Under the pieces are notes generated by a model that worked only from the letters and a program-made list of their open reading frames with translations, was not told the origin of the DNA and did not search any database. Shown in pieces: positions 35,867 through 45,315 of a DNA stretch of 64,000 bases (the stretch's first letter is position 1; every line of letters starts with the position of its first letter). The DNA is taken from assembly GCA_900470155.1 (NCBI GenBank), contig UBZT01000014.1, positions 1-64,000 of the forward strand, written 5' to 3'. Position numbers and translations under genes: made by a program. Source of the DNA: Hyphomicrobiales bacterium (GTDB taxonomy: Bacteria > Pseudomonadota > Alphaproteobacteria > Rhizobiales > Rhizobiaceae).

Positions 35867-36283
35867 TCAGTCCAGATTCCAGAGTTTCGGTTCGGCGCAT
35901 TCCAGGCTATTGCCCGCAGAATCGCGGAAATAGATTGAACGGGCGCCACTTGGCCAGCGAAAATCGGATTCGATCTTAACGCCGGCCTGATGCAATCGCG
36001 CCAAAACGACAGCAATCTCTTCCCCGGGCACTTTGAAGCACAGGTGACCTGCGCCGGTTGCGCCATGGCTTGGCACAGGCAAGGCGCCAGCAGGCGCTGG
36101 CTGGACCGTTTCCGTCGGATTGAAGATCAGCAGGATCGTCTGGCCACAGCGGAAGAAGATGTGTCGGTTGCCCTGGCGCGCGATTTTTTCGAGCCCCAGG
36201 ATTGTTTCGTAGAAATGCTCGGCAGCGTCGAGGTCGCTGGCATAAAGCGCCGCTTCCAGCACGCCTTGCAAGGATTGAGACAC
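35867..36283 (-). CDS. VOC-superfamily (glyoxalase/dioxygenase-like) protein
   Basis: A 138-residue protein of two beta-alpha-beta-beta-beta modules: ALYASDLDAAEHFYETILGL at the start, GAGHLCFKV and IYFRDSAGNSLECAEPKLW at the end with the metal-binding H and E of the fold. The substrate is not known. The start is GTG 36283. It lies between rph and rdgB with short gaps (26 and 6 bases), in one operon. Confidence 0.85.
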   Translation of the reverse strand: MSQSLQGVLEAALYASDLDAAEHFYETILGLEKIARQGNRHIFFRCGQTILLIFNPTETVQPAPAGALPVPSHGATGAGHLCFKVPGEEIAVVLARLHQAGVKIESDFRWPSGARSIYFRDSAGNSLECAEPKLWNLD

Positions 36284-36309
36284 CTGCCGAACCTTTCATG
36301 TCTTGTGGT

Positions 36310-37026
36310 TTAAGCGAGCGCCTGCTTCTGCAGCGCGACCAGTTCATCGATACCATTGCGGGCGAGGCCGAGCAGGGTGAGGAACTCGTCCTGGCTGAAC
36401 GGCTTGCCTTCGGCCGTGCCCTGGATTTCGACGATACCGCCGGAACCGGTCATGACGAAGTTCGCATCCGTTTCGGCCGCCGAATCTTCCAGATAATCGA
36501 GATCGATAACCGGCTGGCTGGCAAAGATCCCGCATGAAATCGCTGCGATATGGTCCTTCAGCACCTTCTCGACCTTGATCATGTTGCGGGTTTCCATCCA
36601 CTTCAGGCAGTCGTGGAGCGCGATGAAGGCACCGGTGATCGATGCGGTGCGTGTGCCGCCGTCAGCTTGGATGACATCACAGTCGATCGAGATCTGGCGT
36701 TCGCCCAGCGCTTCGAGATCGACGATGGCGCGCAGCGAGCGACCGATCAGGCGCTGGATTTCCTGCGTGCGGCCACTTTGCTTTCCAGAGGCGGCTTCGC
36801 GTTTCATCCGGTCACCGGTGGCGCGCGGCAGCATGCCGTATTCAGCGGTCACCCAGCCCTTGCCGGAATTGCGCAGCCATGGCGGCGTCTTTTCTTCAAG
36901 GCTTGCCGTGCACAACACATGGGTGTCGCCGAACTTGACGAGGCAGGAGCCTTCCGCATGCTTGGAAAAATTGCGCTCGAACGAAACCTTGCGCATTTGG
37001 TCGGTTTTTCTGCCTGATGGCCGCAT
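36310..37026 (-). CDS. rph: Ribonuclease PH
   Basis: The 238-residue phosphorolytic exoribonuclease trims tRNA 3' ends. Typical segments: [65 protein letters not shown] and [17 protein letters not shown] precedes the ATG. It heads the minus-strand operon rph-VOC-rdgB-hemW and is divergent from hrcA. Confidence 0.96.
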   Translation of the reverse strand: MRPSGRKTDQMRKVSFERNFSKHAEGSCLVKFGDTHVLCTASLEEKTPPWLRNSGKGWVTAEYGMLPRATGDRMKREAASGKQSGRTQEIQRLIGRSLRAIVDLEALGERQISIDCDVIQADGGTRTASITGAFIALHDCLKWMETRNMIKVEKVLKDHIAAISCGIFASQPVIDLDYLEDSAAETDANFVMTGSGGIVEIQGTAEGKPFSQDEFLTLLGLARNGIDELVALQKQALA

Positions 37027-37203
37027 TGCGATCTCCTAGATTGTCTGACGCCTTCTAGAGCTTTTCCCGATCAAATGGAAACAGTTCTGTCGTCCGGCAT
37101 GTGGCGCAATCAGCTTTTGCAATGAAAAGCCTGGATCTCTGCGAAAAGCCGTATCCTCTTTCGGATTTGGCCTTTGTGATCGTTGTCATAGTGACTATAT
37201 TTC

Positions 37204-37215
37204 GTTTCATGAAAC
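37204..37215. promoter_or_regulatory. Perfect 12-base palindrome upstream of hrcA
   Basis: GTTTCATGAAAC lies 26 bases before the hrcA ATG in the rph-hrcA gap. It does not match the CIRCE element (TTAGCACTC-N9-GAGTGCTAA). It could be an operator for an unknown regulator; no binding protein is known. Confidence 0.4.
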
Positions 37216-37240
37216 ACAGCAGACAGTGCTTGCTCTGAGA

Positions 37241-38329
37241 ATGGGTGCACCGACGAATACAATCACCGACATGTCTGCCTCGCTGGACGATCGTTCCAGA
37301 GAGGTTTTTCGGCGTATTGTCGAAACCTATCTGGATTCCGGCGATCCGCTCGGATCGCGCAATTTGTCACGCCTGCTGCCCATGTCCCTCTCCCCGGCCT
37401 CGGTGCGCAACGTGATGAGCGATCTGGAGGGGCTTGGCCTGATTTATGCGCCGCATATCAGCGCAGGACGCCTGCCGACCCAGCTCGGATTGCGTTTCTT
37501 TGTCGATGCGTTCATGCAGGTTGGCGACCTGTCTGACGAAGAGCGTGGAACCATCGAGCGTCAGATCAGGCCACCCAGCGCCGATCAGCCGATGGAAAGC
37601 ATGCTGACAGAGGCCAGCCGCATGCTTTCCGGACTGTCGCGTGGCGCCGGCTTGGTGATCTCATCCAAGAACGATCCGATCCTCAAGCATGTCGAATTCA
37701 TCCGGCTGGAGCCGACCAAGGCGTTGGCTGTCCTGGTGGGTGAACACAATCAGGTTGAAAACCGCATCATTGAGCTTCCTGCGGGCATTACCGCATCCCA
37801 ACTCACCGAAGCGGCCAATTTTCTAAATGCCAACCTTGCCGGCCAAACACTGACAGAATTGCGCGGTCAACTGGAAAAGCTGAAGACGCAGGTTGCAGGC
37901 GAACTGGATGCCCTGTCCCAGGATCTGGTCGAGCGTGGTCTGGCCGTCTGGTCGGGTGGTCTTGGCGACCAGAAGCCGACACGCTTGATCGTGCGCGGGC
38001 GTGCCAATCTGCTGGAAGGCCTTGCAGGATCCGAAGATGTCGATCGTCTTCGTCTGCTTTTTGATGATCTGGAACGCAAGGAAAGCCTGATCGAGATTCT
38101 CGACCTAGCCGAAACCGGACCGGGCGTGCGCATTTTCATCGGCTCGGAGAACAAGCTGTTCTCCCTGTCCGGTTCTTCGTTGATCGTTGCGCCCTACCGG
38201 GATGGCGAAGACCGGATTGTCGGGGCGGTTGGCGTAATTGGCCCAACGCGACTGAACTATTCCCGCATCGTGCCGATGGTGGACTACACCGCCCAACTCA
38301 TGGCGCGCCTGGCGCGTTCTGGCCGATAA
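37241..38329 (+). CDS. hrcA: Heat-inducible transcription repressor HrcA
   Basis: From ATG 37241 the protein has 362 residues: an N-terminal winged helix (VETYLDSGDPLGSRNLSRLL, SPASVRNVMSDLEGLGLIYAPHISAGR) and the HrcA dimer/regulatory domain. HrcA represses chaperonin operons by binding CIRCE. It is followed by grpE, a usual rhizobial pair. No strong ribosome-binding site was seen; GTG 37226 is an alternative start. Confidence 0.95.
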   Translation: MGAPTNTITDMSASLDDRSREVFRRIVETYLDSGDPLGSRNLSRLLPMSLSPASVRNVMSDLEGLGLIYAPHISAGRLPTQLGLRFFVDAFMQVGDLSDEERGTIERQIRPPSADQPMESMLTEASRMLSGLSRGAGLVISSKNDPILKHVEFIRLEPTKALAVLVGEHNQVENRIIELPAGITASQLTEAANFLNANLAGQTLTELRGQLEKLKTQVAGELDALSQDLVERGLAVWSGGLGDQKPTRLIVRGRANLLEGLAGSEDVDRLRLLFDDLERKESLIEILDLAETGPGVRIFIGSENKLFSLSGSSLIVAPYRDGEDRIVGAVGVIGPTRLNYSRIVPMVDYTAQLMARLARSGR

Positions 38330-38434
38330 GCGCTTCTTTCCCTTCCACGCCTTGATTTTTTCACGACAAACCCTGATATCGGGCTCAACTTCGAAACCCA
38401 GAATTCGAACAAACACAATAATTCGGAGATCGTC

Positions 38435-39046
38435 ATGACCGATGAGACCAACAAGAACGGACCTGACACAGTGGCTGAAGCATCCATGCCTGAGTCAGCG
38501 GAAGAGCAGATCGTGGTCGAAAACGAAGCGGAGGTAGATCCTCTGGATGCTCTGAAAGCAGAAAATGCGGATCTGCGGGATCGCTTCCTGCGATTGGCTG
38601 CAGAAATGGACAATCTTCGCCGCAGGACGGACCGCGAGATCAAGGACGCCAAGTCCTACGCTGTGACGGGCTTTGCCCGCGACATGCTGTCGGTCTCCGA
38701 CAATCTGCGCCGCGCGATCGAAGTGCTGCCGGAAGAAGCGCGCACGACGGCGGACGCTGGTCTTGCTGCCTTGATCGAGGGGGTGGAAATGACCGAGCGT
38801 GGTATGCTCGCAACCATGGAACGCCACGGCATCCGCAAGATCGAGCCAGTCGGCCAGAAGTTCGACCCCAATTTCCACCAGGCAATGTTTGAAGTGCCGA
38901 ACCCGGATGTGCCCAACAACACGGTGGTTCAGGTAGTCCAGGCGGGTTACGCCATCGGCGATCGCGTGTTGCGTCCGGCCATGGTTGGCGTTGCCAAGGG
39001 TGGGCCAAAGATCGACGCAACGGCTGATGTCGCCGGCAAGGCTTGA
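38435..39046 (+). CDS. grpE: Nucleotide-exchange factor GrpE
   Basis: The 203-residue protein has an acidic N-terminus, a long coiled coil ([27 protein letters not shown]) and the C-terminal beta domain with [14 protein letters not shown] and [19 protein letters not shown]. It releases ADP from DnaK. GGAG before the ATG supports the start. A terminator follows at 39069. Confidence 0.96.
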   Translation: MTDETNKNGPDTVAEASMPESAEEQIVVENEAEVDPLDALKAENADLRDRFLRLAAEMDNLRRRTDREIKDAKSYAVTGFARDMLSVSDNLRRAIEVLPEEARTTADAGLAALIEGVEMTERGMLATMERHGIRKIEPVGQKFDPNFHQAMFEVPNPDVPNNTVVQVVQAGYAIGDRVLRPAMVGVAKGGPKIDATADVAGKA

Positions 39047-39068
39047 GGCTCACCAGCATCTTCAATGA

Positions 39069-39095
39069 AAAAAGCGCCCAATGGGCGCTTTTTTT
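39069..39095. terminator. Bidirectional terminator between grpE and ptsN
   Basis: AGCGCCC (39073-39079) and GGGCGCT (39083-39089) form a stem flanked by adenines on the left and thymines on the right, so it can stop both grpE and the convergent ptsN transcript. Confidence 0.88.
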
Positions 39096-39116
39096 ATGAC
39101 GTCGCTACTGTTTGTC

Positions 39117-39581
39117 TCAAGCGGCGTTTGACGCATGTTCCTGATTGAGGAAGGTGAAGATCGCCGACGCGGAATCGGTCGCGCGCAACTTTGCCACCAG
39201 ATCCTGATCGCGCAGGACGCGGGCAATGCGTGACAAGGCCTTGAGATGGTCTGCACCGGCACCTTCCGGGGCGAGCAGAAGAAACACCAGATCGACCGGC
39301 TGATCATCCAGCGCCTCGAAATCCACCGGCGTGTCAAGCCGGGCGAAGACGCCGGTGATCTGCGTGATGCGGTTGAGCTTTCCGTGCGGAATGGCGATGC
39401 CATTTCCAACCCCGGTAGAGCCGAGGCGCTCTCGCTGCAAGATGACGTCGAATATTTCCCGTTCGGGAATATCGGTCAACTTCGAGGCTTTTGCCGCAAG
39501 TTCCTGAAGCAGTTGCTTCTTCGAGTTCACCCTGAGGGCGGGTACGACAGCATCCTGTTGCAGCAAATCTGCCAAGGCCAT
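39117..39581 (-). CDS. ptsN: PTS IIA-like nitrogen-regulatory protein PtsN (EIIA-Ntr)
   Basis: A 154-residue IIA-Ntr domain with the phospho-histidine in GNGIAIPHGKL. AGGAAG six bases before ATG 39581 favours it over the ATG five codons earlier. The segment LGSTGVGNG and the C-terminal LRDQDLVAKLRATDSASAIFTFL are typical. It accepts phosphate from NPr and influences potassium and nitrogen control. It follows hpf and rpoN on the same strand, the classical ntr gene order. Confidence 0.94.
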   Translation of the reverse strand: MALADLLQQDAVVPALRVNSKKQLLQELAAKASKLTDIPEREIFDVILQRERLGSTGVGNGIAIPHGKLNRITQITGVFARLDTPVDFEALDDQPVDLVFLLLAPEGAGADHLKALSRIARVLRDQDLVAKLRATDSASAIFTFLNQEHASNAA

Positions 39582-39657
39582 ATCAACTTCCTTCATGCTG
39601 GAGATACGAGACGGCGGGCGAGTGCCTCACTGGCAAACCGCCCGCCGCTGTGCTTCT

Positions 39658-40236
39658 TCAGCCTTTGATGTTGGCGGAATCGATCCACCCAATATTACCA
39701 TCATTGCGACGGTATACGATGTTTACTTCTGCGGTTCCCGGACTTCTGAACAGGAGAACTGGTTCGTCGGTCATGTCCAGCGCCATAACTGCCGAGGCGA
39801 CCGACATGGTCCTCAGCTTCTTGGTGCTTTCGGCTACGATCGTGGGTGCATAATCTTCCGGCACCTCGTCTTCGTGATCGTCCGGAACCGAATCCATGAC
39901 GGTGTATGCGACTTCGATGGACGTGCCCGCAACGCCGACGGCATGGTGATCCTTCAGCCTGCGCTTGTAGCGTCGCAGGCGCTTTTCAATACGCTCGAAA
40001 GCCGTATCGAAAGCCAACTGAGGATCGTTCGCCTCGCCTGCGGCATGAAGGTTGGCGCCTGCGTCGAGATGAACGAGGCAATCTGCGGCATACCGCGATT
40101 GCGACTTCGTCACGACGATCTGGCTTGAATAGCCTCCGTCGAAGTATTTGGTCACCGCATCTTCAATCCGCTCTTCGATCCGCTGACGGAACGACTCGCC
40201 GATTTCCATTTGCTTGCCGGATACACGCACACTCAT
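39658..40236 (-). CDS. hpf: Long-form ribosome hibernation promoting factor
   Basis: From ATG 40236 (AGGGA six bases upstream) the protein has 192 residues: an N-terminal ribosome-binding domain (MSVRVSGKQMEIGESFRQRIEERIED) and a C-terminal dimerisation domain with LDMTDEPVLLFRSPGTAEVNIVYRRNDGNIGWID. Long-form HPF makes 100S ribosome dimers in stationary phase. It is downstream of rpoN and upstream of ptsN. Confidence 0.94.
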   Translation of the reverse strand: MSVRVSGKQMEIGESFRQRIEERIEDAVTKYFDGGYSSQIVVTKSQSRYAADCLVHLDAGANLHAAGEANDPQLAFDTAFERIEKRLRRYKRRLKDHHAVGVAGTSIEVAYTVMDSVPDDHEDEVPEDYAPTIVAESTKKLRTMSVASAVMALDMTDEPVLLFRSPGTAEVNIVYRRNDGNIGWIDSANIKG

Positions 40237-40250
40237 GGAGTTTCCCTTCT

Positions 40251-40283
40251 TATCGTTGGTTTGCAAACCTATCGTTGGTTTGC
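40251..40283. repeat. Two direct copies of TATCGTTGGTTTGC in the hpf leader
   Basis: The 14-mer occurs at 40251-40264 and 40270-40283, 19 bases apart, just upstream of the hpf ribosome-binding site on the minus strand. It may be a binding site, an mRNA element or a small duplication. Confidence 0.6.
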
Positions 40284-40484
40284 GAAGACCATTTTACGCC
40301 AAGCCACGTCCGCGTCCAAGCTTTTCGAACGATCCGATGAATCTGTGCCACGTTCGATGGGCGTGTGTTGGTGATAAGTTTCAAGCAAGAGTATGCGCTA
40401 CCGATTGCGGCGGGCTTCTAGCTTCCATCCCGTCGAAAGTCAATGCACCGTTAAGATTCAGGTAACTTTCGCCTTGTGAAACCC

Positions 40485-42050
40485 CTAGATTGCGGGGATT
40501 CTTGCCATTGCGCGCTTCTCTCTGCGTCGCTGCACGGAGGATGGGATATTCATGGACTCGCGATATTTTGCCACCGTTCTTCGGGCAAGATCGACGCCGC
40601 TCTTTTTCAACGTGTGCACAATATCGTCATCGGACAGGACGGCCTCCGTGCTTTCCTGTGCGATCATCATGCGAATGCGATGGCGAACCGCTTCGGCAGA
40701 GTGGGTGTCACCGCCCTCGGCGGATGCAATTGATACGCTGAAGAAATATTTCAGCTCGAAGAGCCCACGCGGCGTCATCATGTATTTGTTGGTCGTGACG
40801 CGGCTCACCGTCGATTCATGCATCTTGATCGCATCGGCGACGATCTTCAGGTTAAGCGGCCTGAGGTGGTCGACGCCTTGCTCGAGGAAGGCCGACTGCT
40901 GCCTGACGATCTCGACCGCCACCTTCATGATGGTTTTCGCGCGCTGGTCGAGGCTGCGTGTCAGCCAGTTGGCGCTCTGCATGCACTCGGACATGAAGGC
41001 ATGGTCGCCGCTCTCCTTGTTGCCAGTCTGTCGTCCCACGGCTGCCATGTAATTCTGGTTGACCAGGACGCGGGGCAGGGCGTCGGGATTGAGTTCGACC
41101 TTCCAGCCACCAAGCGGATCGGGTCGCACCACGATATCAGGGGTCACCGATTCCGTCGCGCAATGCTCGAAATTGCTGCCCGGCTTCGGATTGAGTTTGC
41201 GGATCTCGGCCAGCATGTCGATGAGATCTTCCTCGTCGACGCCACAGATTTTTTTCAGTGTGCTGAAATCCCGTTTGGCCAGAAGTTCGAGATTTTCGAC
41301 TAGGCCCGCCATTGCCGGGTCGTACCGATCCCGCTGGCGCAACTGTATGGCGAGGCATTCGCTGAGGGTTCGGGCGAACACACCGGCCGGCTCCAATGTC
41401 TGCAGTGTCTCCAGCACCTGTCCGATCGCATGCAGGTCGCGTCCCAGTCGCGACGCCACATCATCGAGGTCAGCGCGCAGATAGCCGGCTTCATCCAGAT
41501 GATCGACCAGAACGGCGGCAACGAGGCGGTCGGCATCGTTGTTCAGCGCAAAGGGAATCTGCTGGTTGAGATGGTCGCGCAGACTGATCTGACCGGCCAC
41601 GAAGTCGTCAAGGTCGAAGCCCTCGCCGGTCTCGCCGGAATTGCCGGGCATCGACTTCCACTGGCTGAGCAGTTCCGGCGCATCGGGCCTGACAGCCGAT
41701 CCTTCGTCGGAATAGGCATTGTCGAAATTGGCATCGAGCCGATCGTTCAGGCTGGCATTGCCATTCTCCTCATACCAGTCGCTATCGAGGGACGGGGTGG
41801 CGGGCGCGTCGTCATGGGTATGATTGTTGTCTGCGGAGACCAGCGGGCGGTCTGTCGGATCGGCACTATCGCCGCCCAAATCGCCATCATCTGCCACCAT
41901 TTCAAGCAGGGGGTTGCGCTCGATTTCCTGGGAGATGAACTGCATCAGTTCGATATGCGTCATTTGCAGCAGTTGGATGGACTGCATCAACTGCGGTGTC
42001 ATCACCAGAGACTGGCTCTGTCGCAGGAAAAGATTGGCGGATAAGGCCAT
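40485..42050 (-). CDS. rpoN: RNA polymerase sigma-54 factor
   Basis: From ATG 42050 the protein has 521 residues: region I rich in Gln/Leu (LVMTPQLMQSIQLLQM), an acidic region II, the core-binding domain, and the C-terminal DNA-binding part with the helix-turn-helix (HESTVSRVTTNKYM) and an RpoN box close to the consensus (ARRTVAKYRE). Sigma-54 serves nitrogen and fixation genes with NtrC/NifA-type activators. It follows lptB on the same strand after 142 bases. Confidence 0.96.
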   Translation of the reverse strand: MALSANLFLRQSQSLVMTPQLMQSIQLLQMTHIELMQFISQEIERNPLLEMVADDGDLGGDSADPTDRPLVSADNNHTHDDAPATPSLDSDWYEENGNASLNDRLDANFDNAYSDEGSAVRPDAPELLSQWKSMPGNSGETGEGFDLDDFVAGQISLRDHLNQQIPFALNNDADRLVAAVLVDHLDEAGYLRADLDDVASRLGRDLHAIGQVLETLQTLEPAGVFARTLSECLAIQLRQRDRYDPAMAGLVENLELLAKRDFSTLKKICGVDEEDLIDMLAEIRKLNPKPGSNFEHCATESVTPDIVVRPDPLGGWKVELNPDALPRVLVNQNYMAAVGRQTGNKESGDHAFMSECMQSANWLTRSLDQRAKTIMKVAVEIVRQQSAFLEQGVDHLRPLNLKIVADAIKMHESTVSRVTTNKYMMTPRGLFELKYFFSVSIASAEGGDTHSAEAVRHRIRMMIAQESTEAVLSDDDIVHTLKKSGVDLARRTVAKYRESMNIPSSVQRRREKRAMARIPAI

Positions 42051-42192
42051 GGTCGACGCTAAACTCCCTACATCCCCCGATAATTCCCGTCTTTCATGAC
42101 GGGCAAAATCCACTTGGCCCAAAAATTGCCTTTTATTTTAGTTTGGTCAAGTCGCGGGAGGGGATGCGGAGGAGTTTTATTGGATCTGGGCC

Positions 42193-43005
42193 TTAGAGGC
42201 TGAACTTGTCGCCCAGGTAAAGGCGACGGACATCGGCATTGTTGACGATATCGTTTGCCCGCCCATGGGTCAAAACCTCGCCAGCATGGATGATATAGGC
42301 CCGATCAATCAGCCCGAGCGTTTCGCGCACATTATGGTCCGTAATCAGAACGCCAATGCCGCGTGCCGTCAAGTGCCGGACAAGATTTTGAATGTCTGAG
42401 ACCGAAATCGGATCGACGCCGGCAAACGGCTCGTCGAGCAGCATGAAGGTTGGGTCAGTTGCCAGAGCGCGCGCAATTTCGAGGCGACGCCGTTCGCCGC
42501 CGGAAAGGGCGACGGCTGCCGATTTGCGCAGCTTCTCGATATGGAATTCGTGCAACAGTTCGTCGAGTTTCGCCTCGCGCTTGCGGCGATCGCTTTCATG
42601 CACTTCAAGCACGGCCCGGATATTGTCCTCGACCGACAAGCCGCGGAAAATCGAGGCTTCCTGGGGAAGATAGCCGACACCCAGCCGCGCGCGTCGATAC
42701 ATCGGCATCGACGTGACGTCATTGCCATTGATCGTGATCGTGCCGGCATCAACCGGCACCAGCCCGGTAATCATGTAGAAACAGGTAGTCTTGCCGGCAC
42801 CGTTGGGCCCGAGTAGACCGACGGCCTCGCCTCGGCGCACCACAAGGGATGCACCGTTCACGACGCGTCGGGTATTGTATGTCTTGGTCAATCCGTGGGC
42901 GATCAGTGTGCCCTCGTAGCGTGACTTGTCGCCCTTCAGTACAGGGCTACCCGGCGTGGCTTCCGTGGAACCGCCGGCTTTCTTGGAGAAAAATGGGATT
43001 TGCAC
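42193..43005 (-). CDS. lptB: LPS export ABC transporter ATP-binding protein LptB
   Basis: A 270-residue ABC ATPase: Walker A GPNGAGKTT, Q-loop LPQEASIF, signature LSGGERRR, Walker B FMLLDEPFAGVDP. It energises the LptB2FG extractor that moves lipopolysaccharide towards the outer membrane. I place the start at GTG 43005 because it lies 16 bases after the lptA stop; earlier codons overlap lptA. lptA and lptC lie directly upstream in the same operon. Confidence 0.95.
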   Translation of the reverse strand: MQIPFFSKKAGGSTEATPGSPVLKGDKSRYEGTLIAHGLTKTYNTRRVVNGASLVVRRGEAVGLLGPNGAGKTTCFYMITGLVPVDAGTITINGNDVTSMPMYRRARLGVGYLPQEASIFRGLSVEDNIRAVLEVHESDRRKREAKLDELLHEFHIEKLRKSAAVALSGGERRRLEIARALATDPTFMLLDEPFAGVDPISVSDIQNLVRHLTARGIGVLITDHNVRETLGLIDRAYIIHAGEVLTHGRANDIVNNADVRRLYLGDKFSL

Positions 43006-43021
43006 GTTCAGACCGATCCCG

Positions 43022-43579
43022 TCACTGCTTTTTCTGCGATTTAGGGTCGAGCTGGATCTGTACACGTCCGCCGCAGCTGTCGAGCTTGGCCTGGCCGGAC
43101 GTCATCTGCACGGTCAGCTTGCAGCCCACGAATACGTTCTGGCCTTCCGACAGGACCACGCGGTCGCCCTCGAGCACAAACACTTGCTTCGTCATGTCGA
43201 AAAAGCCCTTGTCCGCCGTGGCCTGCTGCGTGCCGGACGACAGGAATACCTTTTCCATGACATCGATCTTTTCGATGTCGGCATTGCCCTGGGTGACACT
43301 TGCACCTTCGCCGCGATAAAAAACCGTCATCGCGCCAGCCTGCAAGGTCGTTGCGCCCTGCACGACTTTGACATTGCCGGTGAAGAACGCCTTCTTCTCC
43401 TGCTCGCGGATTTCCAGCGCATCGCTTTCGATCTGGATCGGCTGATCGTTGGAAAGCTTCATGCCATCCATCTGGCTGCTCGTCGCCTGGCCAAAGGCGG
43501 AGGTCGATACGCCGGACATGAGGCCCAGCAGCATCAGATGGCCAGCGATGGAAAGCTTCGGGGAGCGGCTAGAAATCAT
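43022..43579 (-). CDS. lptA: LPS periplasmic bridge protein LptA
   Basis: The 185-residue protein has a signal peptide (ending around STSAFGQA) and an OstA/LptA beta-jelly-roll with IQIESDALEIREQEKKAFFTGNVKVVQG and the QVFVLEGDRVVLSEGQNVF segment. It bridges inner and outer membrane for LPS transport. Its start overlaps the lptC stop by four bases. Confidence 0.92.
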   Translation of the reverse strand: MISSRSPKLSIAGHLMLLGLMSGVSTSAFGQATSSQMDGMKLSNDQPIQIESDALEIREQEKKAFFTGNVKVVQGATTLQAGAMTVFYRGEGASVTQGNADIEKIDVMEKVFLSSGTQQATADKGFFDMTKQVFVLEGDRVVLSEGQNVFVGCKLTVQMTSGQAKLDSCGGRVQIQLDPKSQKKQ

Positions 43580-44259
43580 GGTTTGGCGGCTTCCATTGAC
43601 CCGTTGTTTCGAAGCGCTGACGGCTCGATATTGACCCGCACATCGCCTGCGAATGTGATTGTTCGCCCCTTATCCGTTATATTGAGCGACTTCGCAACAA
43701 TCGAAGCGCCCTTGGTCTGGATTGCAACGGGATCGGAGGTTTGCATCGTGCCGCCTTTGATATCGAGGCGTGCCGATTGGAACTGGGCATCGAGGCCGCT
43801 GTTGAGATTGAGCGTGAATGGTTTGTCGAGATTGAGAAACTCGGATCCACGGTCAAAAATACCACCGATTGCCTGAACGCGTGCAATGATCTTGTCATTG
43901 ACCGGCACGGCAGCGGCGATCGTTTCAAGAGCAATAATGTTCGGGTTCTTGATGTCCTGCAGTGCCCGCTCGGCGCGCATGGAATAACTGACGCCATCGG
44001 CGTTGCGCCCGGAAATTGCCGGTTTCTCCATCACGACCTTGCCATTCTCGATCTTGGCAGAGGCAATCTCGATGTTTTCCGGCAGATAGGCGCGAACAAT
44101 GGATACACCGATGAAGATGAAGGAGATGAGGGCCGCTCCGACGGGCAGCAGTATCTTCAGTCTGCGCACTCTTCCGGAGTGGCTGACCGCGTTGCGATAG
44201 GCTTTCGCACCAGGCGAGTGCCCGGAGGCCTGCGCACTATCGTCTGTCCGTTGCAACAT
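43576..44259 (-). CDS. lptC: LPS export protein LptC
   Basis: From ATG 44259 the protein has 227 residues with one N-terminal membrane helix (KILLPVGAALISFIFIGVSIV) and a periplasmic LptC/OstA-like domain ending near GDVRVNIEPSA. LptC docks LptA to the inner membrane transporter. It is the first gene of lptC-lptA-lptB on the minus strand. An upstream in-frame start at 44325 has no clear ribosome-binding site. Confidence 0.88.
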   Translation of the reverse strand: MLQRTDDSAQASGHSPGAKAYRNAVSHSGRVRRLKILLPVGAALISFIFIGVSIVRAYLPENIEIASAKIENGKVVMEKPAISGRNADGVSYSMRAERALQDIKNPNIIALETIAAAVPVNDKIIARVQAIGGIFDRGSEFLNLDKPFTLNLNSGLDAQFQSARLDIKGGTMQTSDPVAIQTKGASIVAKSLNITDKGRTITFAGDVRVNIEPSALRNNGSMEAAKP

Positions 44260-44571
44260 GAAGAAAACCCGTGTGATAGAGCGTACATCGCGTCGATGAC
44301 TTCGCCCGAAGCCGACGTTTCGCATTTAAATCCGTGATTGCCAATATGGATTTTCGCACGCCAAATACAAGTTTGCATGGTGATGGGGCCAATTTGCGAC
44401 CGCAAGAGGTCGAAGCCAAAATTGGCGGTAGCGGTTTGGCCGCATATGTGATTTCTGTCATAGCCTTCGCGATTGCTGCCATGTGCGGTTAAGTTGTTCC
44501 TTGACTAGGCTTTTTTGGTTTGGCAACGTTAGCGGCGATCAGAGCATTTGAGAAATTCAGGGGGAGCGCGC
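44260..44571. other. Divergent gap between lptC and ihfB
   Basis: About 310 bases with no recognisable gene. It should contain the promoters of the lptC operon and of ihfB. Confidence 0.5.
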
Positions 44572-44874
44572 GTGATTAAATCGGAACTTGTGCAGATTGT
44601 CGCGGCCCGCAATCCGCATCTCTATCACAGGGATGTCGAAAATATCGTCAATGCCGTGCTGGATGAGATCACAGATGCGCTGGCAGGCGGCAACCGCGTT
44701 GAACTCCGCGGCTTCGGTGCATTTTCCGTCAAAAACCGTCCCTCGCGTTCCGGCCGCAACCCGCGCACGGGCGAAACTGTTTTCGTTGAGGAAAAATGGG
44801 TGCCTTTCTTCAAGACTGGCAAGGAGCTGCGCGAGCGCCTGAACCCCGGAATGGGCGACGAAGACGACGATTGA
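44572..44874 (+). CDS. ihfB: Integration host factor beta subunit
   Basis: A 100-residue HU/IHF-fold protein: [32 protein letters not shown], then [22 protein letters not shown], the DNA-bending arm with the conserved proline. The start is GTG 44572 with GGGGGAG upstream. IHF bends DNA in replication, recombination and sigma-54 promoters. The acidic tail (GDEDDD) is usual. Confidence 0.94.
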   Translation: MIKSELVQIVAARNPHLYHRDVENIVNAVLDEITDALAGGNRVELRGFGAFSVKNRPSRSGRNPRTGETVFVEEKWVPFFKTGKELRERLNPGMGDEDDD

Positions 44875-44927
44875 TCAGGTTGCCGGATTGAAAACGCCGG
44901 CCCGGTGATTAACTTGGGTGGCTTAGG

Positions 44928-44947
44928 CGCCGTGTCCTGACACGGCG
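44928..44947 (+). promoter_or_regulatory. Perfect inverted repeat between ihfB and lapA
   Basis: CGCCGTGTC and GACACGGCG flank a two-base spacer, a perfect nine-base-pair inverted repeat ending ten bases before the lapA ribosome-binding site (AGGGAG near 44958-44963). No thymine run follows, so it is not a standard terminator. It may be an operator or an mRNA hairpin that affects lapA translation. Confidence 0.5.
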
Positions 44948-44970
44948 AACAAATCGCAGGGAGTGCCGCC

Positions 44971-45315
44971 ATGATCCGGAAGCTGTTCAGTCTAGTGGTC
45001 TTCATCCCGCTTGGCATTCTGTTGATCGTTCTGGCCGTTGCCAACCGCCAGTCGGTCAGCCTGGCGCTGAACCCGTTCAATCCGGCAGATCAGGCGCTTT
45101 CCCTGTCTGCGCCCCTTTTCATGTTGCTGATCCTGGCTGTCATTTTCGGCGTCGTGATCGGTGCCGTCGTCACGTGGTTCTCGCAGGGCAAATATCGCAA
45201 GCGCGCCCGCAACGAGAGCCGGTCTGCGCAGCGCTGGCAGGCGGAAGCCGATCGCCACAAGACGCGCGCCGAGCAGATTGCCGGCAGTTCCTTGCCGTCA
45301 ATCGCATCGAAGTAG
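44971..45315 (+). CDS. LapA-domain (DUF1049) inner-membrane protein
   Basis: The 114-residue protein has two membrane helices (LFSLVVFIPLGILLIVLAV and FMLLILAVIFGVVIGAVVTWF) linked by a short NRQSVSLALNPF segment, then a basic cytoplasmic coiled tail. This matches LapA (YciS) proteins, which in enterobacteria work with LapB in LPS control. CAGGGAG before the ATG supports the start. It follows ihfB, as in many proteobacteria. Confidence 0.85.
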   Translation: MIRKLFSLVVFIPLGILLIVLAVANRQSVSLALNPFNPADQALSLSAPLFMLLILAVIFGVVIGAVVTWFSQGKYRKRARNESRSAQRWQAEADRHKTRAEQIAGSSLPSIASK

